A stretch of 14,246 nt of DNA from Hyphomicrobiales bacterium (GCA_002746425.1 NVXB01000022.1:3131-17376); one strand, 5' to 3'. Positions 6,950 through 14,246 are shown, counted from the stretch's first letter. Notes: a model not told the origin generated them from the sequence alone. A program made the numbers and translations.

Positions 6950-8628
6950 GCATGCTCTCTCAAACCACGCCGATGCCGATACACAATCGCAGGAATGGCC
7001 AAGGCCAGCCCGAAACCGATAAACGGCAAAACTGTCTGCACCAGTGCATAAACGCCAATGACGCGCCTGTCACCGCCTGATGACAGGGCGATGGCCTCGG
7101 TGGTGATGGTTGGGAAGCGCCCGCCGCCGATAAGCAGCGTTGCCAAATACTGGCCAATCGATACGCCAAAGCCCACAGCGGCAGCGGTTAAAATGGGGGT
7201 TAGCATCATCGGTACGCGCACCCGCCAAAACACTGAATTGTCTGAGTGGCCCAGCCCATGCGCGACAGCGGCATAGCGTTTATCCCAAGCCGCCCAAGGG
7301 TCTGCCAGCGAGAGGTAAACATAGGGCAGCACAAACACGACGTGGGTGAACACCACGGCCAGCATATTGGCGTTGCTGCCCAATTGCAGAAACAGCACCT
7401 GCAAGCCAAACAAAAAGCTGATTTGCGGAACGATGAGCGGCAGATAGAGCAGCACCAACGCGCGGCCCGAAATGGCTTTTCCAGAGCGAGCTTCCACCTC
7501 CAGACAGCTAAGGGTCAAAGCGATGGCAATGGCTGTGGAAATAAGCCCGATGACGATAGAATTTTGCAGCGGTAGGCCAAAGCTTTCGCTCTGGCGCATC
7601 CATGTGGCGGTTGTAAAAGCGACGGGCAAGGGATCTGGAAACCGCCAGAAACCGGCGATGGACCAGATGCCCAAAACGAGTATGCCTGCCACAACCAACA
7701 GGGCAAATGTGGAGGCGATGATTGCAACGGCGGGCCTAAAAGCGGCATCGCAATAATGGCGTGCGCCGGAGGATAATAGAGGCGTGCCTAGCCGCTTGCC
7801 TAGTTTTTCAAAACCAAGCCAGAACAGCAGCGCCAAGGCAGTTACCGCGAGCTGTAATTGCGCCCCGGCGGAGGCCTGAAAGCGCATGATGATTTCTGGG
7901 TCATTCATCCATTGCAGCAGACGAATAGACAGCGGCGGCGGGGTTGTGGGACCAAGGATAATGGCGACATCAACCACGGATGTGGCATAGGCCAACACTG
8001 CGAAAACCGGCAGGCGTATCTGGCGATAAACAATTGGAAAGGTGGTTTTGAAGAAGCCGGTGATCGGCCCATAGCCCAACGATGCTGCGACATGGGCTTT
8101 GCGCCGCGCATCAGATTGCGGCAGCGCGGCCAGCGACATCAACAGTAAAAACGGTATTTCCTTGGCGATCAGACCGGCCATCATCGACAGGCCCATCGTA
8201 TCGTTGACGATCAGCCAGTCCGGCGGACGGGCAAAGCCAGTTAGCCAAGGCGAGAGCAGGCGTGCGATCCAGCCAGATGGCGCGATGAGAAACGCCAGGC
8301 CAAAAGCCGCGGCCGCGTGGGGCACAGAGAGCAGCGGAGACAGCAAGCCCTGCAGCGCGCTGAAAAACCGCGTGCCCTGCCAACCGGCGATGACAAGCAT
8401 GACGACAGACAAGGAAATAAAAGTGGTGATCAGCCCGACATAAAGGCTGATCAGGGATGATTGAACAATGCCCGGCGTGTTGAGAACGCTGGCAAAATGT
8501 TCCAGCGTGAATTGCGTGCCGCCAAGGCTGGGCAAAATGCCAAAGGCCGGTAATGCGGTGCCCAAAAGGCCCGCGAGAACCGGACCAATCAGAACAATAA
8601 TAGTAAAGGCAGGAACATGTTTTAGCAC
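6946..8628 (-). CDS. ynjC: ABC transporter permease, fused double domain, YnjC-like
   Basis: A 560-residue inner-membrane permease made of two tandem binding-protein-dependent transport domains. Each half has several hydrophobic segments and an EAA-like cytoplasmic loop that docks on the ATPase: one at about residues 181-207 (AASLGYG to IRLP) and one at about 453-480 (AVAHGLG to VRVP). This duplicated layout matches YnjC (about 511 residues in E. coli), and also ThiP and FbpB-type permeases. I place the start at GTG 8628 because GGGGAGG at 8638-8644 sits 9 bases upstream. A TTG at 8646 is in frame, but that choice would put the ribosome binding site inside the gene. The preceding binding-protein gene ends 47 bases upstream and the ATPase gene overlaps the 3' end by 4 bases, so the three form one transporter operon. 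The substrate is unknown. Confidence 0.9.
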   Translation of the reverse strand: MLKHVPAFTIIVLIGPVLAGLLGTALPAFGILPSLGGTQFTLEHFASVLNTPGIVQSSLISLYVGLITTFISLSVVMLVIAGWQGTRFFSALQGLLSPLLSVPHAAAAFGLAFLIAPSGWIARLLSPWLTGFARPPDWLIVNDTMGLSMMAGLIAKEIPFLLLMSLAALPQSDARRKAHVAASLGYGPITGFFKTTFPIVYRQIRLPVFAVLAYATSVVDVAIILGPTTPPPLSIRLLQWMNDPEIIMRFQASAGAQLQLAVTALALLFWLGFEKLGKRLGTPLLSSGARHYCDAAFRPAVAIIASTFALLVVAGILVLGIWSIAGFWRFPDPLPVAFTTATWMRQSESFGLPLQNSIVIGLISTAIAIALTLSCLEVEARSGKAISGRALVLLYLPLIVPQISFLFGLQVLFLQLGSNANMLAVVFTHVVFVLPYVYLSLADPWAAWDKRYAAVAHGLGHSDNSVFWRVRVPMMLTPILTAAAVGFGVSIGQYLATLLIGGGRFPTITTEAIALSSGGDRRVIGVYALVQTVLPFIGFGLALAIPAIVYRHRRGLREHA

Positions 8629-8637
8629 GCGTTCCTG

Positions 8638-8644
8638 CCTCCCC
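8638..8644 (-). promoter_or_regulatory. Ribosome binding site that sets the ynjC start
   Basis: Read on the minus strand this is GGGGAGG, an almost ideal Shine-Dalgarno sequence, with 9 bases to GTG 8628. It supports the shorter reading of the permease, since an in-frame TTG at 8646 begins just upstream of the site and would leave it inside the coding region. Confidence 0.7.
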
Positions 8645-8675
8645 AAATATTGATATTAAAGCTCATTTGAGCCGA

Positions 8676-9881
8676 TTAGACGCCGTAGCGGGAAAGCCAA
8701 GCTTTTTCCAGCTCAACCATCCACGATGGATGCGGCTCTGGCAAGACGGTGCCGAGCTGATCTGGTTTCAAGGTTGCAATGCCCAGCTCCAGTTTGTTGA
8801 ACATATCGCGATCCGCATCGGGCGTAGATGTCACATCCAGCACCGTTGGGTCACCCCAAACGGTTGGGTCCTGCTTGCGCAATTGCGCTTCTGGCGACAT
8901 CAGGAAGTCGGCCAGCACCATCGCGCCAGCTTTAACGCCTGAATTGAACGGAATGGCCACAAAATGCGTGTTGCCAATGGTGCCTTTGTCCAGAACAAAG
9001 GAGCGCACTGTGTCGGGCAACTCATTGTTGGCGATGGCGTTGGAGGCCGCAGATGGATTGAACGCAAACGCTATATCCAGCTCGCTATCGGCCAGCAATT
9101 GGCGCAGATGCGCGGTGTTTTTGGGGAAGGTGCGCGCGGTGCGCCACAGATTGGGGTGTAGCTTGTCGAGATAAGCAAAAAGCGGTTCTGTGACAGCGGC
9201 AAAATCAGCATCAGCAGCCGGACTTTGCAGCACGGCAGGATCAGCCACCAACTCATAAAGCGCTTGCTTTAGAAAAGTAGTGCCGATGTAATCGGGCGGC
9301 TGCGGATAGGAAAAACGACCCGGATTGGCTTTGGACCATTCTAGCAGCGCCGACATGCTTTTTGGTACTTCTTTGGTGACGGCGGTATCATAGAAAAACA
9401 CCAATTGCGCCATGCCCCATGGGGCTTCAAGGCCATCGGTTGCAACGGTAAAATCGTTGATAACGGTAGGTTTGCCAGCCACATCAACATATTTGAAGTT
9501 GGGCAGTTTATTGGCCCAGCTCTCGGACAACAACAAGCCTTCGCGCTTCATGGCTGCAAAGTTTTCGCCGTTAATCCAGATGAGATCGACAGCGCCTTTG
9601 TCAGTCACACCAGCGGTTTTCTCGGCCAGTACTTGTGAGACCACAGCGCCGGTATCGCTGACTTTAACATGCACTACGTCAACGCCGTGGCGCTCTTTCA
9701 ATTGGCGTCCGGCCCAGGCGATATAATCATTAATGCGCGGCTCACCGCCCCAGGCATGCCAATAAACGGTCTGGCCTTTGGCTTCTTCCAGCACGGATGG
9801 CCAGTCAGACGGGTCGGCGGCTTGGGCGGAACCCATCGCCAATGTGGCAGCAAAGGCTGCGCTGATAATTTGTTTGATCAT
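8676..9881 (-). CDS. ynjB: ABC transporter substrate-binding protein, YnjB-like
   Basis: A 401-residue periplasmic solute-binding protein. Residues 1-21 form a Sec signal peptide (MIKQ, hydrophobic core, SAQA cleavage site) with no lipobox cysteine. The mature protein opens with DWPSVLEEAKGQTVYWHAWG, followed by a G-x-x-x-x-N-D-Y-I segment, typical of YnjB and of the wider iron/thiamine/polyamine binding-protein group; WINGENFAAMKREGLL is another family-like segment. The open frame extends upstream to 9968, but ATG 9881 has AAGGAG at 9889-9894 with 7-base spacing and begins the signal peptide, so that start is well supported. The ligand has not been established for this family to my knowledge. 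The gene is first in the transporter operon and lies 111 bases after glpK. I saw no clear terminator or promoter in that gap. Confidence 0.88.
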   Translation of the reverse strand: MIKQIISAAFAATLAMGSAQAADPSDWPSVLEEAKGQTVYWHAWGGEPRINDYIAWAGRQLKERHGVDVVHVKVSDTGAVVSQVLAEKTAGVTDKGAVDLIWINGENFAAMKREGLLLSESWANKLPNFKYVDVAGKPTVINDFTVATDGLEAPWGMAQLVFFYDTAVTKEVPKSMSALLEWSKANPGRFSYPQPPDYIGTTFLKQALYELVADPAVLQSPAADADFAAVTEPLFAYLDKLHPNLWRTARTFPKNTAHLRQLLADSELDIAFAFNPSAASNAIANNELPDTVRSFVLDKGTIGNTHFVAIPFNSGVKAGAMVLADFLMSPEAQLRKQDPTVWGDPTVLDVTSTPDADRDMFNKLELGIATLKPDQLGTVLPEPHPSWMVELEKAWLSRYGV

Positions 9882-9992
9882 GTTCTCGCTCCTTGAAAGG
9901 ATGTCCGATTTACGCGGCATTTCATTATCCGCCAAAGGCCTGAATTCGCTGACACGGTCAACTAACAATAACTTGATTGCCGCGAAGCTTCG

Positions 9993-11486
9993 TTATGCCC
10001 GCTGGCTTAAAGTGCGGCCCACGGCATCTTTCCAGCCCGCATATTTTGCGTCTCGTGTCGCGTCATCCATGGCAGGCTCAAAAGTTTTATCCAGCCGCCA
10101 GCGTGATGCGAATTCGGCCTTATCACCCCATACCCCGACATGCGATCCGGCAAGCCACGCAGCGCCAAGGGCGGTTGTTTCCAGCACGGTTGGGCGATCG
10201 ACCGGCGCGTTCAAAATGTCGGATAAGAACTGCATGGTCCAGTTGCTGGCCACCATACCGCCATCCACGCGCAGCACGGTATCGGCGCTGGATGACCAGT
10301 CTTTGCGCATTGCTTCCAGCAAATCGCGGGTCTGATAGCACACCGCTTCCAGCGCAGCGCGGGCAAATTCATTGGGGCCGGTGGCGCGGGTGAGGCCAAA
10401 CATGGCACCACGCGCCTCGGCATCCCAATAGGGCGCGCCAAGGCCGACAAAGGCGGGCACTAGATAGACGTCTTGTTGTGGATCGGCCTGCGCCGCCATG
10501 CCGCCGGACTGGCTGGCATCATCAATGATTTTGAGGCCATCGCGCAGCCATTGCACCGCCGCGCCCGCGATAAAGATAGAACCTTCAAGCGCATAGGTAA
10601 CCTCGCCGTTCAACCGATAGGCCACGGTTGTCAGAAGGCGGTTATTTGAGGGTACGGCTTTGTTGCCTGTGTTGAGCAACGCAAAGCATCCAGTGCCATA
10701 GGTGGATTTGAGCATGCCCGGTTCAAAACAAGCCTGACCAATAGTGGCGGCCTGCTGATCGCCAGCGACCCCGGCGATGGGAATGGCAGCGCCCAAAATG
10801 GCAGGATCAGTGGTGCCGAAATCCGCTGCGCAATCCAGCACCTCTGGCAACATGGATTTTGGAATGTTCAAAATGGCCAGCAACTCATCATCCCATTGCT
10901 GGGTGTGGATGTTGAAGATGAGCGTGCGCGCGGCGTTGGTGGCATCGGTAACATGAGATTTGCCGGAGGTAAGCCGCCAGATCAAAAAACTGTCGATGGT
11001 GCCAAAAGCCAACTCGCCCGCTTCAGCGCGTGCCCGCGCGCCATCCACATGATCCAGCAACCAGGATAATTTGGTGCCGGAGAAATAGGGGTCGAGCAAC
11101 AGGCCCGTCTTGGCCGTGAACAATGCCTCATGGCCATCAGCTTTAAGCGTATCGCACATGGCGAAGGTGCGCCGGTCTTGCCACACAATAGCGCGGTGGA
11201 TCGCCTCACCGGTTGCCCGGTCCCACACCACAATGGTTTCGCGCTGATTGGTGATGCCAATGGCGGCGATATCGCCCGCGCTTAGCGAAGCATTTGCCAG
11301 CGCATCTTTTGCCGTGCTGACCACCGAGCGCCAAATTTCTTCGGCGTCATGCTCTACCCAGCCGGAGTTTGGAAAATGCTGCTCAAACTCCAGTTGACCA
11401 CTGCCCAGCGCGGTAAAACTATCGTCAAATACAATGGCCCGGCTAGAAGTGGTTCCCTGATCAATCGCTAAAATGTGTCCTGACAT
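9993..11486 (-). CDS. glpK: Glycerol kinase
   Basis: A 497-residue FGGY-family kinase that phosphorylates glycerol to glycerol 3-phosphate with ATP in the cytosol. The N-terminal phosphate motif is DQGTTSSRA (9-17). GITNQRETIVVW (77-88) contains the R82/E83 pair matching the glycerol-binding residues of E. coli GlpK, and D243 in AGDQQAA matches its catalytic aspartate. STYGTGCF (261-268) and VDGGMVASNW toward the C-terminus are further GlpK signatures. Length is normal for the family. An AGAGG lies 4 bases before the ATG. The gene starts 24 bases after the acyl-CoA synthetase stop, which suggests co-transcription. No glpF, glpD or glpR is present in the window, so entry of glycerol and the next oxidation step must be encoded elsewhere. 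Confidence 0.97.
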   Translation of the reverse strand: MSGHILAIDQGTTSSRAIVFDDSFTALGSGQLEFEQHFPNSGWVEHDAEEIWRSVVSTAKDALANASLSAGDIAAIGITNQRETIVVWDRATGEAIHRAIVWQDRRTFAMCDTLKADGHEALFTAKTGLLLDPYFSGTKLSWLLDHVDGARARAEAGELAFGTIDSFLIWRLTSGKSHVTDATNAARTLIFNIHTQQWDDELLAILNIPKSMLPEVLDCAADFGTTDPAILGAAIPIAGVAGDQQAATIGQACFEPGMLKSTYGTGCFALLNTGNKAVPSNNRLLTTVAYRLNGEVTYALEGSIFIAGAAVQWLRDGLKIIDDASQSGGMAAQADPQQDVYLVPAFVGLGAPYWDAEARGAMFGLTRATGPNEFARAALEAVCYQTRDLLEAMRKDWSSSADTVLRVDGGMVASNWTMQFLSDILNAPVDRPTVLETTALGAAWLAGSHVGVWGDKAEFASRWRLDKTFEPAMDDATRDAKYAGWKDAVGRTLSQRA

Positions 11487-11510
11487 AAAACCTCTGCTAA
11501 ATTCTCGGCG

Positions 11511-13337
11511 TTACAGCCGTCGCTGACCGGCAATTATCTCCTGATACACAGTTTGGCTTAGCGAGACATAGGCTTTGGCCTTGTGATCCATGATCAAAAT
11601 CGGGTCGGACACACTTTGCAGATCAAAGCCTTGTTTGACCAGTTCAATCTTGCGCTGTTTGAAGGTGCCAGTGGTCTCGATCTTGCCCTGAATGCGTAAA
11701 AACACCGGGCGAGCATAATCGGGCAGATGCTCGCAAACATGGCTGTAAAACTCTTGCGGGTCAAAGCCATCTTCGACCACCAGAGCCACCATGCCAGCGC
11801 GCCCTTCCATGCCCGGCACCACAACGCCGTAAGCATTGGCCTCATCGACACCATCGTACACGGACAGGTTTTCAGAAACTTCTGAGGTCGCGACATTCTC
11901 GCCCTTCCAGCGGAACGTATCGCCAATCCGGTCGACAAAATAGAAATAACCAAGCGCATCACGGCGCATTAAATCACCGGTGCGGAACCAGCGATCGCCC
12001 TCGTTAAAAACGTTTTCGAGAATTTTGCGCTCGTTTTCAGAGCTGTTGGAATAGCCCTCAAAACGCTGGCTTGGCCGTTTGGGATCGTTGAGGATTTGCG
12101 AAATCACCTCGCCCGTTTCATCAGGGTCACATTTTTCGCAGCGCCCATCGGCATTGCGATAGGGCGCGATGTTGTCATAATCGTAGCGCACCACTTCGGT
12201 GACGAATTTGCGCTCCGCCCATTTGGGTATACGGCCTATCGCGCCAATTTTTTGATCGAAATTGAAGAACACGGCATTGCCTTCGGTTGCCGCATACCAT
12301 TCCAGAATTCGCTTAAACTGAAAGCGATCACGAAAACGCTCCCAGATATCAGGACGCAGCCCATTACCGCTTATCAGGCGCAAATTGTGCATGCGCTCTT
12401 TGGGGTGCGGCGGCGAGTTGAGCAGATAGCGGCACATCTCGCCAATATACTGGAACATGGTGCAATCATTATCGACCACATCATCCCAAAACGTGCGCGC
12501 TGAAAAGCGTTCAGTCATATACACAGAGCCGCCAACGCTGAGCACACAGCCAATGCCGATCACCCCGGCAGCGGAGTGATAAAGCGGCATGCAAATATAC
12601 ATTCTGTCTTTGGAGGTCGAGTTGGTGGCCCCCGAAAACCCGTTCATAATCGCCTGAACACGGTAATGTATGAGATTGGCGGCTTTGGGCAGTCCGGTGG
12701 TGCCGCTGGTGTAGATATACAGGCATTTATCTTCGGTGGTCAGGGCTGGCCGTTCTTGCGGAGACAGCGCGCCATTATCAGCTGCATCCAATTGCGGCAG
12801 CAGCATTTTCGGCTCCTGCGCAAACGGGCAATTGGCCTCACCAAAAATCCAGAATTCGGGCGCGGTATCCGCATCGCCATTGCCAATCAGATGCTCGGTC
12901 TGCGCATATTGCGCGCTATAAATGCCCGCAATAACCACATGTTTGGGAGAGACAATATTAATGCAATGCGCCAGCGATGCACCTTTTAAATTGGTGTTGA
13001 GCAGCGCCGCAATACCGCCCGCGCGCACAATGCCGCTCCATGCGGCGATCAACTCCGGCGAATTCGGCATCATCAGCGCAATGACATCGCCTTTTTGCAC
13101 ACCATTGGCCAGGGCCCAGCGCGCATATTGGTTCGCCCGGGCGTTAAACTCCCGGTATGTCATGTCTTGCTGCGCACTTAACAGCGCAGGATGATCACCA
13201 TGCGTTTCTGCCAAACGTTCCAATGCAACCGGCCAGGTAAAATCCTTGTTTTTGACAACAGGATTCAGCCGCCGCAACGTGCGGATAGCCCCGGCGAGAT
13301 ATTGAATTTCGCTGTGCACGCGCCCAAAAAAAGTCAC
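11511..13337 (-). CDS. Long-chain acyl-CoA synthetase (FATP-type, AMP-forming)
   Basis: A 608-residue member of the ANL adenylate-forming superfamily that activates fatty acids with ATP and CoA. The P-loop is YTSGTTGLPK (209-218), YAATEG is at 348-353, RTGDL at 452-456, and the hinge region is DRIGDTFRWKGENVATSEV (469-487). GTFKQRK near 558-564 holds the expected C-terminal lysine. The WKGENVATSEV wording is typical of FATP/very-long-chain acyl-CoA synthetases rather than classical FadD. The N-terminal 35 residues precede the AMP-binding domain and may help membrane association, which is inferred. The start is GTG 13337 with GGAGGG at 13341-13346, a rather short spacing. It is the first gene of the minus-strand run, with a promoter candidate about 80 bases upstream. 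glpK follows after 24 bases, hinting at shared use in lipid breakdown. Confidence 0.9.
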   Translation of the reverse strand: MTFFGRVHSEIQYLAGAIRTLRRLNPVVKNKDFTWPVALERLAETHGDHPALLSAQQDMTYREFNARANQYARWALANGVQKGDVIALMMPNSPELIAAWSGIVRAGGIAALLNTNLKGASLAHCINIVSPKHVVIAGIYSAQYAQTEHLIGNGDADTAPEFWIFGEANCPFAQEPKMLLPQLDAADNGALSPQERPALTTEDKCLYIYTSGTTGLPKAANLIHYRVQAIMNGFSGATNSTSKDRMYICMPLYHSAAGVIGIGCVLSVGGSVYMTERFSARTFWDDVVDNDCTMFQYIGEMCRYLLNSPPHPKERMHNLRLISGNGLRPDIWERFRDRFQFKRILEWYAATEGNAVFFNFDQKIGAIGRIPKWAERKFVTEVVRYDYDNIAPYRNADGRCEKCDPDETGEVISQILNDPKRPSQRFEGYSNSSENERKILENVFNEGDRWFRTGDLMRRDALGYFYFVDRIGDTFRWKGENVATSEVSENLSVYDGVDEANAYGVVVPGMEGRAGMVALVVEDGFDPQEFYSHVCEHLPDYARPVFLRIQGKIETTGTFKQRKIELVKQGFDLQSVSDPILIMDHKAKAYVSLSQTVYQEIIAGQRRL

Positions 13338-13382
13338 GCGCCCTCCAAAAAAATACGAATAGATGCTTCCTCACGACCCATT

Positions 13383-13413
13383 TTGACCAGTTTTCTGGCT
13401 TCTACTTTATGAT
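13383..13413 (+). promoter_or_regulatory. Candidate sigma-70-type promoter for tusA
   Basis: TTGACC at 13383-13388 and TATGAT at 13408-13413 are separated by 19 bases; using TTATGA at 13407-13412 gives 18. Both hexamers are close to consensus, but the spacing is longer than ideal. It would give a leader of nearly 180 bases before tusA. This is a motif reading only. Confidence 0.35.
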
Positions 13414-13417
13414 GAGA

Positions 13418-13446
13418 ACGATAGCTCGGAGCCATGGGAGTTTCAA
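13418..13446 (-). promoter_or_regulatory. Candidate sigma-70-type promoter for the acyl-CoA synthetase operon
   Basis: On the minus strand TTGAAA (13441-13446) and TATCGT (13418-13423) are exactly 17 bases apart, matching five of six and four of six consensus positions. The expected transcription start, near 13411, leaves a leader of about 75 bases before GTG 13337. The -10 box lies 4 bases from the -10 box of the plus-strand candidate. This is a motif reading only. Confidence 0.4.
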
Positions 13447-13513
13447 CAGCTGCGTTGACGCACTTTCATTCTTTGCGGCTCTCGCCTAACACTGTTTCCA
13501 CAAACAATTTTTA

Positions 13514-13527
13514 CATTTGTCCAAATG
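13514..13527. promoter_or_regulatory. Perfect palindrome in the acyl-CoA synthetase/tusA intergenic region
   Basis: CATTTG and CAAATG are perfect inverted 6-base arms around a 2-base centre (TC). A second inverted pair follows at 13532-13537 (GCAATT) and 13548-13553 (AATTGC) with a 10-base loop. Both lie between the minus-strand promoter candidate and tusA. They could be protein-binding sites or small RNA hairpins in the tusA leader. I do not recognise either as a known operator. Confidence 0.3.
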
Positions 13528-13597
13528 AGCGGCAATTGATTGGTAAGAATTGCGATGCAGCAAGCCGTATATCTGGCGCAGACAGGAAAAGCATTTG

Positions 13598-13855
13598 GTG
13601 CCCGAAAACACGCCCGAGATAATTGGTTCTGATGACATCACCGTTTTGGATGTGACCGGACTGCAATGCCCGCTGCCGGTGCTCAAGGCACAAAAGGCAT
13701 TGCGCGCGCTGTCGGCTGGGGCAGTTTTGGATGTGATCAGCACTGACCCGATGGCATCTATCGACATCCCGCATTTTTGTGCCGAGAAGGGCCACGAGCT
13801 ACTTTTGCAGATAAATGAAGACGGAGCGACCCGCTACCGGATTAAAAAAGGCTAA
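13598..13855 (+). CDS. TusA-family sulfur-carrier protein
   Basis: An 85-residue protein of the TusA/SirA/YedF family, small cytosolic sulfur carriers that accept persulfide on a conserved cysteine and pass it on, for example in tRNA thiolation or molybdenum-cofactor synthesis. The family signature is LDVTGLQCPLPVLKAQKAL (about residues 17-35) with the active cysteine at C24 in the CPxP motif; the single beta-alpha-beta-alpha-beta-beta fold fits the length. The start is uncertain. ATG 13550 would add 16 basic residues with no homology that I recognise. GTG 13598, or TTG 13595 just before it, has AGGA at 13584-13587 and a start that fits the family better. It is divergent from the acyl-CoA synthetase operon and convergent with the right-edge gene. 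No sulfur-relay partner lies in the window, so which pathway it serves is unknown. Confidence 0.88.
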   Translation: MPENTPEIIGSDDITVLDVTGLQCPLPVLKAQKALRALSAGAVLDVISTDPMASIDIPHFCAEKGHELLLQINEDGATRYRIKKG

Positions 13856-13891
13856 GCAGGCAAGCCACCCAAACCCAGTTTAAAAATTAGG

Positions 13892-14245
13892 TTAGATTTG
13901 GCCGCTGTTTTTATGGGGTCGATCCAGCGGCAGCGGAACGCCCGATGCATTAAATTCTCGAGGGATGAATTTGCCCTCACCATCTCCGGTTTCGGCAAAA
14001 TCAATAATATTTGCAATTTTTACGTCATCCGCCTCAGAAATATCCGCTGTTTTTATGACGATTGGCACATTGGGGCGGGCCAATGGCAGCGGTGCATTAC
14101 GTAATTGCGCAAACATGGCACCAACCGCGCCGCCGATGAAAACCCGTACAGGCTTGACCGCAACAATTCGCTTGGCGCTCATCAGAGATTTACCTTTGCC
14201 CCGTTTATAGGCACGCTGCGATTTGCCGCGTTTGTTGCGCGCCGC
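13892..14245 (-). CDS. Unidentified protein, C-terminal part, runs off the right edge
   Basis: The reading frame is open from the window edge to the TAA at 13892, giving at least 117 residues. An internal ATG at 14182 would give 96, but the frame continues upstream without a stop, so this is probably the 3' end of a longer gene. The visible part begins with a Lys/Arg/Gly-rich stretch (RNKRGKSQRAYKRGKGK), followed by a moderately hydrophobic segment. It then holds two copies of a degenerate proline motif, PLPLARP and PLPLDRP, each followed by a short Lys-containing tail ending in Asp/Gly-Ile. Such low-complexity basic and proline tails occur at the C-terminus of some alphaproteobacterial cell-wall enzymes, for example D-alanyl-D-alanine carboxypeptidases, but I see no catalytic motif here, so that is only a guess. 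It ends 36 bases from tusA, tail to tail. Confidence 0.5.
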   Translation of the reverse strand, partial: AARNKRGKSQRAYKRGKGKSLMSAKRIVAVKPVRVFIGGAVGAMFAQLRNAPLPLARPNVPIVIKTADISEADDVKIANIIDFAETGDGEGKFIPREFNASGVPLPLDRPHKNSGQI

Positions 14246-14246
14246 T

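Noticed and set aside
9882..9968. N-terminal extension of the YnjB-like protein to an ATG at 9968
   Set aside because: It would bury a clear signal peptide 29 residues inside the protein, and ATG 9881 has a strong AAGGAG site.
9982..9991. CGAAGCTTCG palindrome just after glpK as a terminator
   Set aside because: It has no room for a loop and no T-run on the minus strand, so it is not an intrinsic terminator; it may be chance.
13434..13622. A 62-codon plus-strand frame in the leader of tusA
   Set aside because: The GGAG before its ATG is only 2 bases away, the product has no recognisable features, and it overlaps the start of tusA. A leader peptide cannot be excluded but is not supported.
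13486..13795. Minus-strand frames of 93 and 94 codons overlapping tusA
   Set aside because: Both are antisense to the CPxP-containing TusA frame and show no ribosome binding site or domain.

Overview
The window looks like a chromosomal stretch from an alphaproteobacterium, most likely a member of the Hyphomicrobiales (Rhizobiales). The grounds are moderate GC content, protein sequences that read like Brucella/Rhizobium-type homologues (a short-tailed methylglyoxal synthase, a GlkA-type glucokinase), and the mgsA-glk neighbourhood that I recall from that order. This taxonomic call comes from memory of family sequences, not from a search. I saw no tRNA, rRNA, CRISPR array, insertion sequence, prophage or other mobile-element signature. 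There is no gene-free stretch longer than 300 bases; the longest is about 260 bases, at 13338-13597.

Layout. At the left edge, on the minus strand, a secreted BMP-family (nucleoside-type) substrate-binding protein is followed at once by an intrinsic terminator. Divergent from it, on the plus strand, are methylglyoxal synthase (mgsA) and glucokinase (glk). The glk 3' end overlaps by 7 bases the 3' end of the first member of a long minus-strand run. In order of transcription (right to left) that run is: a FATP-type long-chain acyl-CoA synthetase, glycerol kinase (glpK), an ABC importer of the YnjBCD type (binding protein, fused double permease, ATPase), the DEAH helicase HrpB, and a UDP-glucuronate 4-epimerase-like SDR enzyme. 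It covers about 10.5 kb with gaps of 2 to 111 bases, and ynjC/ynjD overlap by 4 bases. To the right lie a divergent TusA-family sulfur-carrier protein on the plus strand and the 3' end of an unidentified, repeat-bearing minus-strand gene that runs off the window.

How the genes work together. mgsA, glk and glpK all touch upper glycolysis: glucose entry, glycerol entry towards DHAP, and the methylglyoxal exit from DHAP. The acyl-CoA synthetase next to glpK would suit joint use of the fatty acids and glycerol released from lipids. The YnjBCD transporter has no established substrate, and its tight coupling to hrpB is the least explained part of the window. I found no clearly new multi-gene system. 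The items most worth a second look are the ynjBCD-hrpB coupling, the compact regulatory region between the acyl-CoA synthetase and tusA genes, the apparently orphan BMP binding protein, and the partial gene at the right edge.
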